Of a stretch of 51,508 nt of DNA, positions 44,262 through 51,508 are shown piece after piece. The DNA comes from an uncultured Eubacteriales bacterium (GTDB taxonomy: Bacteria > Bacillota > Clostridia > Oscillospirales > Acutalibacteraceae). The DNA lies in assembly GCA_951801675.1 (NCBI GenBank), contig CATONX010000017.1, positions 1 through 51,508 on the forward strand, read 5' to 3'. The stretch's first letter is position 1. The number at the start of each line of letters is the position of its first letter. The notes below the pieces were generated by a model. That model was not told the DNA's origin, made no database searches, and was given only the letters and a program-made list of their open reading frames with translations. Position numbers and translations under genes: made by a program.

Positions 44262-46910
44262 ATGTCCGAAGACGAACTGCGCCCAGACCCCGATGCGCTG
44301 CTCGAACAGGTCCGCACGGAAGAACCAAAACAAGACAAGGGTAAGCTGAAAATCTTTTTCGGCTACTGCGCCGGTGTTGGCAAGACTTACGCCATGCTCC
44401 AGGAAGCCCACGACCTGTGTGAGAGCGGGGTGGACGTAATGGTAGGCTACATCGAGCCCCATACCCGGGCGGAGACTATGCGCTTAGTGGAAGGGCTGCC
44501 GATTCTCCCGGTCAAAGAAATCCCCTATAAGAACATCGTTTTGCGGGAGTTCGACCTGGACGCGGCCTTAAAAAGGCATCCCCAGGTGATTCTGGTAGAC
44601 GAACTGGCCCATTCCAACGCCGTCGGTGTGCGCAACAAAAAGCGTTACCAGGACGTGGAGGAGCTTCTCAATGCGGGCATCGACGTATACACCACCGTCA
44701 ACGTCCAGCATATTGAAAGCCTCAACGACGTCATTCAGGAGATTACCAATGTTTCGGTGCGGGAAACGGTGCCCGATTCCATCTTCGACGACGCCCAGAA
44801 GGTAGAGCTCATCGACATCGAGCCGGAAGAGCTGCTAAAGCGGTTTCAAAGCGGGAAGATCTACCGGCCCGACCGGGCCGCCACCGCCATGCACCACTTC
44901 TTTACCCGTCAAAACCTGGATACCCTGCGGGAAATCTCCATGCGCCGCACCGCCGACCGCATCTACCGGGACAGCGCGGCGAAAAACGGTCCCGCCGCCC
45001 GCACGGGAAGCACAAAGCTCTTAGTCCTCATCGGCATGTCTCCGTCGTCGGCGAAAAACATCCGGGTCGCCGCCCGGATGGCGGAATCCTTCCATGCGCC
45101 CTGGACGGCGGTGTTCGTAGAAACCCCCGAGACCCAGAATGCGTCCCCCGAGGAAAAGAAAACCCTGCGCGACCATATGACCTTAGCCGAGCAGCTTGGC
45201 GCCCAGGTGGTTACCCTCTATGGGGAGGACGTGGTTCTGGTGGCCGCCCGGTATGCCCAGCGAAACGGCATTACCAACATCGTCATCGGCAAAAGCCGGC
45301 GCAAGCGGGGCATTCTTCACTATTTTGAGGAGGACTTTGAGGATCGGCTCATCGGGGAACTGAGCGACATAGAGGTGCACATCATTCCCGACGCCGGCCG
45401 GAAAAAGCCCTACAAAAAGCCGGGGCATGTGGACGTAACAAACAGCTTTCCCTTTTCCGTGGCGGACCTGCTCAAGACCCTCTTGGTGCTGGCAGGGGCC
45501 ACGGTTGTCTCTATCCTTCTGCGGGGGGCGGACATCGGCGCGCAGAACAGCGCCATCGTCTACATTCTTTCCGTGGTGCTCATTTCGCGCTTTACCACCG
45601 GGTATCTTTACGGCATCCTCGCGTCGGTCATCGGCCTGATCGGGTTCAACATCATCGACACCTACCCGTATTTTACCTTTGATTTCATGAAGACCGGGTA
45701 TCCCATTACCTTTGTCATCATGCTCTGCCTGGCGGTGATCACCAGCGCCCTGACCGTGCGCATCAAAAAACAGGTGCAAAATTCCGCCGCCCGGGAGCAG
45801 CGTACCCAGATTCTTTATGAAATCAACAAAAAACTCCTCTCCACCCGCGGCCTGCGCAGCATCGTGAACTTGGTCAACGGCTATATCGTCAAGCTGTTCG
45901 GCCGTTCGGCGGTCTTTTATACCATGGATCAGGACGGCCAGCCCAGCGGCGTGCTGCTGGAGGCGGAGGATGAACGCAGCGCCGAAACCCTTCTGAGCGA
46001 AGAGGAAAAGGCGGTGGCCCAGTGGGTGTTTCTCAACCGCAAGCGGGCGGGCTGCGGCACCGATACCTTACAGGGAGCTTACGGGTTTTATACGCCGGTC
46101 ATGTCCCAGGGCAGCGTGCTGGGCGTACTGGGCATTTCCTGCGAGAAGGGATCGTTGAGTCCGGACAGCCGCTCCTTTCTGCGGATGATCACGTCCCAGG
46201 TGGCCATGGCCCTGGAGCGCCAGCGCCTGTCCGACGAGCAGCGGCAGATAAGCGTGGATTCCGAGAAGGAAAAAATGCGCAACAATCTTCTGCGCGCCAT
46301 CTCCCATGATCTGCGCCAGCCTTTGACCGAGATTCACAAGGCCAGCGAAATCCTCGTCAAGGAGAAGCGGGCGGACGCAAAGCTGGCTGGCTACATTGAG
46401 CAGGAATCGGCATGGCTGATGCGCATGGTGGAAAACCTGCTTTCGGTCACCCGGCTGCGGGAGGGAAGTCTGCCGCTTAAAAAGGTGCCCGAGCGTGTAG
46501 AGGCGGTGGCGGAGGAAGCGGCCGCCCGGATGAAAAACCGGTATCCGGACCGTATTTTTTCCGTTTATGCAGCGGATCCCTCTCTCCTTGTGTTCATGGA
46601 CGCCACGCTGATTGAGCAGGTGCTGATGAACCTGATGGAAAACGCCGTGCAGCATTCCCCGGCGGATACCGCCGTCGATATCCGCATCCAAAAGCGCATC
46701 CGCACCGTGCTCATGGAGGTGTGCGACCATGGCAGCGGCATCGCCAAGGAAAAGGTGGCCCGTCTGTTCGACGCCGACGCAACCGCCGCGTTAAACGGCG
46801 GCATCGGCCTTTCTCTGTGCAAATCCATCGTCAATGCCCACGGCGGCGAGATGCGCGCCAAAAACAACAAGGGCGGCGGCGCGGTCATCGGCTTTACCCT
46901 GCCGCTTTGA
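44262..46910 (+). CDS. kdpD: Full-length sensor histidine kinase KdpD
   Basis: 882 residues. Order: the KdpD N-terminal domain with Walker A GYCAGVGKT (34-42) and VILVDELAHSN near 113; a USP-like domain (about 250-370, binds c-di-AMP in some relatives); a DUF4118 four-helix membrane region (about 400-500); GAF (about 525-650); HisKA with His in AISHDLRQPLTEI near 683; and the ATPase domain with MEQVLMNLMENAVQHS-like and DHGSGIAKEKV boxes. The ATP lid is short (FDADATAALNGGIGLSLCKS). The ATG at 44262, 9 bases after GAGAGGGG, is preferred over two upstream ATGs. It lies after kdpC with no kdpE behind it. Confidence 0.95.
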   Translation: MSEDELRPDPDALLEQVRTEEPKQDKGKLKIFFGYCAGVGKTYAMLQEAHDLCESGVDVMVGYIEPHTRAETMRLVEGLPILPVKEIPYKNIVLREFDLDAALKRHPQVILVDELAHSNAVGVRNKKRYQDVEELLNAGIDVYTTVNVQHIESLNDVIQEITNVSVRETVPDSIFDDAQKVELIDIEPEELLKRFQSGKIYRPDRAATAMHHFFTRQNLDTLREISMRRTADRIYRDSAAKNGPAARTGSTKLLVLIGMSPSSAKNIRVAARMAESFHAPWTAVFVETPETQNASPEEKKTLRDHMTLAEQLGAQVVTLYGEDVVLVAARYAQRNGITNIVIGKSRRKRGILHYFEEDFEDRLIGELSDIEVHIIPDAGRKKPYKKPGHVDVTNSFPFSVADLLKTLLVLAGATVVSILLRGADIGAQNSAIVYILSVVLISRFTTGYLYGILASVIGLIGFNIIDTYPYFTFDFMKTGYPITFVIMLCLAVITSALTVRIKKQVQNSAAREQRTQILYEINKKLLSTRGLRSIVNLVNGYIVKLFGRSAVFYTMDQDGQPSGVLLEAEDERSAETLLSEEEKAVAQWVFLNRKRAGCGTDTLQGAYGFYTPVMSQGSVLGVLGISCEKGSLSPDSRSFLRMITSQVAMALERQRLSDEQRQISVDSEKEKMRNNLLRAISHDLRQPLTEIHKASEILVKEKRADAKLAGYIEQESAWLMRMVENLLSVTRLREGSLPLKKVPERVEAVAEEAAARMKNRYPDRIFSVYAADPSLLVFMDATLIEQVLMNLMENAVQHSPADTAVDIRIQKRIRTVLMEVCDHGSGIAKEKVARLFDADATAALNGGIGLSLCKSIVNAHGGEMRAKNNKGGGAVIGFTLPL

Positions 46911-47014
46911 GAAAAACCTTGCAAATTTGCGGCTTTTTTCTGAAGATTTGCGGCAAAGCTTACCGGTGCTTGACAGAAGGACAGGGAAGAGGCTATACTA
47001 AAGCCAAACCTAAT

Positions 47015-47190
47015 ACCGTACGTCTGTCGGTTGCAGCTTGCTGCAAGAATAGGGAATGCGGTGCAAAGCCGCAGCAGCCCCCGCTACTGTAAGAAGGGAC
47101 GAAGCGCTTTTTCTATGCCACTGGGAAACTGGGAAGGCAAAGGCGCAAAAGGACGATCTTCGAGCCAGGAGACCTGCCGCAGACGAGTCG
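47015..47190 (+). promoter_or_regulatory. Cobalamin riboswitch
   Basis: Core pieces of the B12 riboswitch are visible: AGGGAATGCGGTGCAAAGCCGC (47051 onward), then CAGCCCCCGCTACTGTAAG, and the B12 box GCCAGGAGACCTGCC (47164-47178). Together with the downstream terminator it should shut off the transport operon when cobalamin is plentiful. Exact ends are approximate. Confidence 0.9.
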
Positions 47191-47263
47191 CACAGATTTT
47201 CGGCGGGAAAATACGTGGCGTTTGAAAGCAGCTGCCTTTGAAAGGCAGAGTCTTTCGCTGCGT

Positions 47264-47292
47264 AAAAGGACCGAATTTCGGTCCTTTTTCTT
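47264..47292 (+). terminator. Riboswitch-controlled terminator
   Basis: AAAAGGACCGAA pairs with TTCGGTCCTTTT, followed by more T residues. A competing hairpin (CTGCCTTT/AAGGCAG, near 47232-47248) lies between the B12 box and this terminator and may be the antiterminator region. Confidence 0.8.
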
Positions 47293-47348
47293 TTGCCAAA
47301 ACATATGCGAAACGGTAGAAGGGGAAAAAGAAGCGGAGGGATTCAAAA

Positions 47349-48833
47349 ATGAAACATCTGAGTAAAACCATGCTGGGCGTTTTGCTGGCGCTGACGCTGC
47401 TTTTGTCGGCGGCGCTGCCCGCGGCGGCCCAGGAACCGGTGAAAGCCGCGGCCGTAAGCGATCAGGAACTCCACGACGCCCTCTTTGGCGCGCTCGAGTG
47501 GGCGAAGCTGGGGGAAGACACCTTGCTTAACGACGCCTTTCTGGAGACGGCGGGCATCGGCGGGGAATGGCTGGTGCTGGCTGCCAGCCGGGCCGGCCTG
47601 AAAGAGGACTATTCCAAGTACCTGACTGCCCTGACCGCCTATGTACAGCAAAAATACAAGGAAAACGGCAGTTCGGGAGCCTTTCGTAGCACCACCGACT
47701 GGCATCGCATTGCCTTCGGCGTCCTTGCCTGCGGCGGGGACCCCACCCATGTGGGGGAGGACCAAAACGGCAACCCCATCAACCTGATTGCCGACGGCGT
47801 CTATAACCGCAAGGACGAGAACGGACAGGGCGTCCTTCCCAATCAAGGCGTCAACGCTTTGATTTACGGCCTGCTGGCACTGGATACCATGCGCTATGAG
47901 GTGCCCGCTCGCGCGCTTTACGACCGGGACGACATCATAAAGGGCATTTTGGAGAACCAGACCACTTCCGGGGGTTTCGCCTGGTTTGGAGACAGCTCCG
48001 ACCCGGATATGACCGGCATGGCCATCCAGGCCCTGGCCCCTTACTATGCCTCTGACAAGGTGTACTCCTACACTTCCGCTGTCCAGAAGAACCCGGACGG
48101 CACTCCTGCCGCCTGCCAAAAGACGGTGCGCCAGGTGGTGGACGAAGCCATCGAAAGCCTTGTTCCCCAGCAGCTGGCCACCGGCGACCTGTATTCCCCC
48201 TGGTCCACAGGCCCGGAAGCCACCGTTCAGCTGGTGATCGGCCTGTGCGCGCTGGGAATTGACCCCGCCCAGGACAGCCGTTTTGTAACTGAAGACGGCA
48301 AGACCCTCATCGACGGCATTCTGCGCCACCGCAACGAAGATGGCAGCTTCGGCAGCGGCGCCATGTCCACCGAGCAGGTGGCCTACACCCTTGCCGCCTA
48401 TACCCGTCTGCGTGCAAACCAGCGCGACCTTTTTGATTTCCGAGCGGAGAGCGACGCCACCCGGTTTGTCCTGGAAGCAAACGGCGAGACCATCGAAATC
48501 CCGGTGACCGCTGGGCAGACGGAATATGCCGTCACTCTGCCGGCGGGGACTGCTTCGGTGAAAGTGGCGAACCTTCCGATGGGCCCCTATGATACGGCGG
48601 ACGTGGCCGTGGGCCAGGAGCTGGCCGTTACAGACGGCGGCAAGCTGACCGTAACGGTTACCGGCCGCACCGGCGCCGTCACCGAATATCTTCTCGCCGT
48701 CAGCCTGCGCGCGGCGGGGAGCGACAACGAGCCCTCTCCGCCCACCGGCGTGCCTGCGGCCGCTTCGGCGGTGGTGCTGCTGGGCTTGAGCGCGGCGGCC
48801 GTGATCGCTTTGCGCAGAAAAGCAAACGCATAA
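47349..48833 (+). CDS. Secreted alpha/alpha-toroid protein resembling the cobalamin-binding alpha domain of transcobalamin
   Basis: 494 residues. Signal peptide (1-28, cut near AAAQE), then a prenyltransferase/alpha-toroid-like region (about 35-365) with repeats such as WLVLAASRAGL, ALIYGLLALDTM, GGFAW and DMTGMAIQALAPYY, then GSFGSGAMSTEQVAYTLAAYTRL. A beta-rich Ig-like segment (about 375-460) and a C-terminal helix with basic tail (PPTGVPAAASAVVLLGL...RRKANA, a PxTG-like sorting signal) follow. The toroid with this order resembles the alpha domain of intrinsic factor. It is the first gene after a cobalamin riboswitch. B12 binding is inference from context and fold. GGAGGG precedes the ATG. 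Confidence 0.8.
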   Translation: MKHLSKTMLGVLLALTLLLSAALPAAAQEPVKAAAVSDQELHDALFGALEWAKLGEDTLLNDAFLETAGIGGEWLVLAASRAGLKEDYSKYLTALTAYVQQKYKENGSSGAFRSTTDWHRIAFGVLACGGDPTHVGEDQNGNPINLIADGVYNRKDENGQGVLPNQGVNALIYGLLALDTMRYEVPARALYDRDDIIKGILENQTTSGGFAWFGDSSDPDMTGMAIQALAPYYASDKVYSYTSAVQKNPDGTPAACQKTVRQVVDEAIESLVPQQLATGDLYSPWSTGPEATVQLVIGLCALGIDPAQDSRFVTEDGKTLIDGILRHRNEDGSFGSGAMSTEQVAYTLAAYTRLRANQRDLFDFRAESDATRFVLEANGETIEIPVTAGQTEYAVTLPAGTASVKVANLPMGPYDTADVAVGQELAVTDGGKLTVTVTGRTGAVTEYLLAVSLRAAGSDNEPSPPTGVPAAASAVVLLGLSAAAVIALRRKANA

Positions 48834-48857
48834 AGAGTCCGTAAAACCAATTGGAAA

Positions 48858-48898
48858 AACCGGGTGTTTCCGTTTGAACCGAGCGGAAATACCCGGTT
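48858..48898 (+). other. Hairpin between the toroid and DUF4430 genes
   Basis: A 15-bp stem with one G-T pair (48858-48872 with 48884-48898). There is no T-run, so it probably sets relative expression or protects the message within the operon. Confidence 0.6.
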
Positions 48899-48922
48899 AT
48901 GAAATTCACAGGGAGGATTCGT

Positions 48923-49708
48923 ATGAAGAACCGATCCAAACGCTGGGCGTGGTTGCTGCTCTTACTGGCAGCGGCGGTGCTGTTCTCCGGCTGCAAGGTA
49001 GAGTTTCCCCAGGACCGGCTGACGGGAGAAAGCTCTCTTTCTGCCCAGTCCCTCCCCGAAAGCGCAACGAGCGTCTTGCCAGAGGAATCCTCCTTGCCGC
49101 AAGCGTCTTCCCAGCCCGACGGCACTTCCCTGTCCTCCCAGCCGGCAAACGGGGGCGAAAACGGCACGGCTTTGACAAAGCCGTCCTCCCAGCAAAGCAA
49201 GGATCCCCAACAGCCTTCCGGCAGTTCGTCCGCCCAAAGCCAGACTAGCGCCTCTCAGGTCGGGGAAGGGGCGTCCGCCCCCTCGTCCGGCGCGCCCCAA
49301 ACCCTCACCTGTACCCTTTCCATCCGCTGTGACAACATTTTAAAGCACATGGACCTGCTCGACCCCGCCCGCAGAGAATTTGTCCCTGCCTCCGGCGTCA
49401 TTTACGCCGCCCGCCAGGTGACCTTCCAGGAAGGCGAGAGCGTCTACGACGTGCTGAAAAGGGAGGCGGATGCGGCGGGTATCCCTCTTACCAAAAGCGG
49501 AAACGCCCTGTTTAAGACCATCTACATCACCTCGATCCAAAACCTGCGGGAAAAGGACTGCGGCGAAGCCGGCGGCTGGATGTACCGGGTCAACGGCCAA
49601 TCACCGGGAATGAGCTGTTCCGCTTACCGCCTCAAGGACGGCGACCGTGTGGAATGGGCCTATACGGTAGTCAAAGGAGACGTGGGGATCGTGGAGGGAA
49701 GCCAATGA
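48923..49708 (+). CDS. DUF4430-domain lipoprotein (transcobalamin beta-domain-like)
   Basis: 261 residues. Lipoprotein signal with lipobox LFSGC (Cys near 24), a long Ser/Gln/Pro-rich linker (about 30-130), then a DUF4430 domain (about 160-258) with SVYDVLKREADAAGIPL, AGGWMYRVNGQSPGMSCSAYRLKDGDRVEWAYT. DUF4430 is the family that contains the beta domain of transcobalamin and intrinsic factor. GGGAGG precedes the ATG at 48923 by about 6 bases; an upstream ATG at 48899 is less likely. It is coupled to ecfT by an ATGA overlap. It probably forms the membrane-tethered partner of the toroid protein. Confidence 0.87.
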   Translation: MKNRSKRWAWLLLLLAAAVLFSGCKVEFPQDRLTGESSLSAQSLPESATSVLPEESSLPQASSQPDGTSLSSQPANGGENGTALTKPSSQQSKDPQQPSGSSSAQSQTSASQVGEGASAPSSGAPQTLTCTLSIRCDNILKHMDLLDPARREFVPASGVIYAARQVTFQEGESVYDVLKREADAAGIPLTKSGNALFKTIYITSIQNLREKDCGEAGGWMYRVNGQSPGMSCSAYRLKDGDRVEWAYTVVKGDVGIVEGSQ

Positions 49709-50595
49709 CGAACAGCGGCTTCTCCTCCTACCATCCGGCGGTGAATGTTCTCTTTTTCGCCGCCGTGCTTCTTTTCTCCATGTTCTTTCTCCACCCGGTG
49801 TTTCTGGGCATTTCCTTTGTCAGCTCCCTTGCCTATGCCGTGCGGTTAAACGGCGCACGAGCGGTCAAATTCAGCCTCTTGGGGTTATTGCCCATGATGC
49901 TCCTGGTGGCTCTCATCAACGCTGCCTTCAACCACGACGGGGTGACCGTTCTCGTGTATGTAAACGACAATCCCATCACCCTGGAAGCGGTCAGCTACGG
50001 CTTGGCGGCGGCGTTGATGTTCGCTTCGGTGCTTTTATGGTTCTCCTGCTATAACGCCGTGATGACCTCCGATAAATTCCTTTCCCTGTTCGGCCGGGTG
50101 ATCCCGGCCTTGTCCATGCTGCTTTCCATGTGCCTGCGGTTTGTGCCCCGCTTTCAGGCCCAGGCAAGGGTGATCGCTCAGGCCCAGCGCTGCGTGGGGC
50201 GGGACTTAAAGGAAGGAACCCTTCTGCGCCGGGCGAAGAACGGCATGCAGATCCTCTCCATCCTCACCACCTGGGCGCTGGAAAACGCCGTCGACACGGC
50301 CGATTCCATGAAGGCTCGCGGCTACGGCCTCAAAGGCCGGACAAGCTTCTCCCTCTACCGGTTTGACCGGCGGGACACGGCTGCTCTCATCGGTTTGCTT
50401 AGCTTGCTTGTGCTGGTGTTCGCCGGGGCGGCCCTGGGGGAAAACAGTATGCAATATTTTCCCCGCCTCGTTCAAAAAGAGGTGACCGGCCTGAGCGCGG
50501 CCGTTTACGCGGGATACGCCCTTTTGTGCCTGACCCCGCTGATTCTGGATGCAAAGGAGGCAGCAACATGGCGGCGGTTACTCTCGAAAACCTGA
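49705..50595 (+). CDS. ecfT: Energy-coupling factor transporter transmembrane protein EcfT
   Basis: 296-residue EcfT, the membrane scaffold linking the ATPase pair to a substrate-binding S component. It has several N-terminal membrane helices (FFAAVLLFSMFFLHPVFLG, LLGLLPMMLLVALINAAF), the conserved MTSDKFLSLFGRVIPALSMLLSMCLRFVPRF, and the coupling helix with the Ala-Arg-Gly motif in DSMKARGYGLKGR near 210. Its ATG overlaps the lipoprotein stop. The 3' end overlaps the ATPase gene by 28 bases. Context implies cobalamin as substrate; the S component is not in the window. Confidence 0.93.
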   Translation: MTNSGFSSYHPAVNVLFFAAVLLFSMFFLHPVFLGISFVSSLAYAVRLNGARAVKFSLLGLLPMMLLVALINAAFNHDGVTVLVYVNDNPITLEAVSYGLAAALMFASVLLWFSCYNAVMTSDKFLSLFGRVIPALSMLLSMCLRFVPRFQAQARVIAQAQRCVGRDLKEGTLLRRAKNGMQILSILTTWALENAVDTADSMKARGYGLKGRTSFSLYRFDRRDTAALIGLLSLLVLVFAGAALGENSMQYFPRLVQKEVTGLSAAVYAGYALLCLTPLILDAKEAATWRRLLSKT

Positions 50596-51508
50596 CCTTT
50601 TCTTACCCAAACCGAAAGACACCCGCCCTTCGCAGCGTAACGCTTTCAGTCAAGGAAGGGGAGCTTGTGGTTTTATGCGGCAAGTCCGGCTGCGGGAAGA
50701 CCACCCTGCTTCGGCAATGCAAACCCGCCTTGGCCCCCCATGGGGAGAAAAGCGGGGAAATTCGCCTGTTTGGCTGTTTGCCTGCCGGCCTTTCCCCTCG
50801 GGACCAGGCGGCAAAAATCGGCTTTGTCCTGCAAAACCCGGACAACCAGCTGGTGACCGATAAGGTCTGGCACGAGCTGGCCTTCGGCCTGGAAAGCCTG
50901 GGAGTGGAGAATGCCGCTATCCGCCTGCGGGTGGCGGAGATGGCCAGCTTCTTCGGCATCGGCCCTTGGTTTCATAAGAACGTGGCCGACCTGTCCGGCG
51001 GGCAAAAACAGCTGTTGAACTTGGCCTCCATCATGGCCATGCAGCCGGACCTTCTCCTGCTCGACGAGCCCACCTCCCAGCTTGACCCCATCGCCGCGGC
51101 GGAGTTTTTGCAGACGGTGCGAAAAATCAACCGGGAGCTGGGGGTGACGGTTCTTTTGACCGAGCACCGGCTGGAGGAAGCCGTTCCCATGGCCGACCGG
51201 GTGGTGGTCCTGGATGAGGGGCGCATTCTGCTGGACGCGCCGCCCAAGGAAGCGGGGGAGAGGCTCAAGGCCCTTCATCACGATATGTTCGCGTCCATGC
51301 CCGCCCCCATGCAGATTTTCGCCGCGTTGGATGTACCGTCTCCTTATCCGCTGACCGTGCGGGAAGGGCGGCAGTTTTTGTCTAACCTGTTTGAAGAGAA
51401 TCCGCCTAAAATTAAGGAGCTGCCGGACAGCCCCGTGTCAAAAGGAAAAGGCGAGCCCGCCGTCGAGCTCAAAGATGTGTGGTTTCGCTATGAGAAAAAC
51501 GGCTCCGA
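50568..51508 (+). CDS. ecfA: Fused double ECF ATPase (EcfA1-A2-like), 3' end outside window
   Basis: Open to the window end, 313 residues visible. The first ABC domain (about 1-235) has Walker A GKSGCGKTT (38-46), Q-loop FVLQNPDNQL, signature LSGGQKQ, Walker B LLLLDEPTSQLDP and the switch His in LLTEHRLEEA. A linker follows, then AVELKDVWFRYEKNGS begins a second ABC domain, so this is the two-domain form. AAAGGAGG lies 7 bases before the ATG, inside ecfT. It energises the importer proposed for cobalamin. Confidence 0.93.
   Translation, partial: MAAVTLENLTFSYPNRKTPALRSVTLSVKEGELVVLCGKSGCGKTTLLRQCKPALAPHGEKSGEIRLFGCLPAGLSPRDQAAKIGFVLQNPDNQLVTDKVWHELAFGLESLGVENAAIRLRVAEMASFFGIGPWFHKNVADLSGGQKQLLNLASIMAMQPDLLLLDEPTSQLDPIAAAEFLQTVRKINRELGVTVLLTEHRLEEAVPMADRVVVLDEGRILLDAPPKEAGERLKALHHDMFASMPAPMQIFAALDVPSPYPLTVREGRQFLSNLFEENPPKIKELPDSPVSKGKGEPAVELKDVWFRYEKNGS

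Overview
The window looks like part of a chromosome from a gut-type anaerobic Firmicute, most likely Clostridia of the Oscillospiraceae/Ruminococcaceae group. The grounds are moderately high GC with GC-rich third codon positions, clean AGGAGG ribosome-binding sites, the rny-ymdB and yloU-yloV-recG gene orders, a Group C sensory [FeFe] hydrogenase, AdhE, collagen-like surface proteins and an ECF transporter. Genus cannot be decided from the sequence alone.

Layout. 1-7.8 kb is housekeeping: the 3' part of rny, ymdB, a peptide-binding lipoprotein, then asp23-like/fakA/recG. 7.9-14.7 kb holds a tRNA-Thr(CGT), an XRE regulator, a hot-dog thioesterase, an orphan kinase-like ATPase, gap, an unknown protein, a cell-wall amidase and a cytidylate-kinase-like protein. 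14.7-18.9 kb holds a sugar transferase with a VanZ-like protein behind a near-consensus promoter, a deoxyinosine glycosylase, a TVP38/DedA membrane protein, a frameshifted GNAT relic and a YmfI-like reductase. 19.1-22.4 kb is a sensory hydrogenase operon: a 2Fe-2S thioredoxin-fold protein, HydS, and a SpoIIE/PP2C phosphatase.

22.5-25.2 kb is an accessory island. It has an AT-rich stretch between divergent small HTH genes, a dense set of palindromic repeats, a 100-residue HNH nuclease whose ribosome-binding site lies in a long hairpin, and a compact structured element. adhE follows, behind two good Rex-box matches. 28-36 kb carries surface and secreted genes (two collagen-like proteins, a lipoprotein, a 905-residue FG-GAP/FN3 protein) and a large serine recombinase paired with a DUF6870-like gene. 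36.2-46.9 kb holds two small conserved genes and a potassium module: kdpE with a short KdpD-like kinase on the minus strand, facing kdpFABC and a full-length KdpD on the plus strand.

The last 4.5 kb, from 47.0 kb, is the most striking. A cobalamin riboswitch with a downstream terminator precedes a secreted alpha/alpha-toroid-like protein, a DUF4430 lipoprotein, EcfT and a fused double EcfA ATPase that runs off the end. The first two resemble the alpha and beta domains of animal transcobalamin/intrinsic factor split into two genes, suggesting a Gram-positive B12-capture system feeding an ECF importer. Rex-like sites before gap, the hydrogenase operon and adhE suggest shared NADH-responsive control, strongest at adhE.
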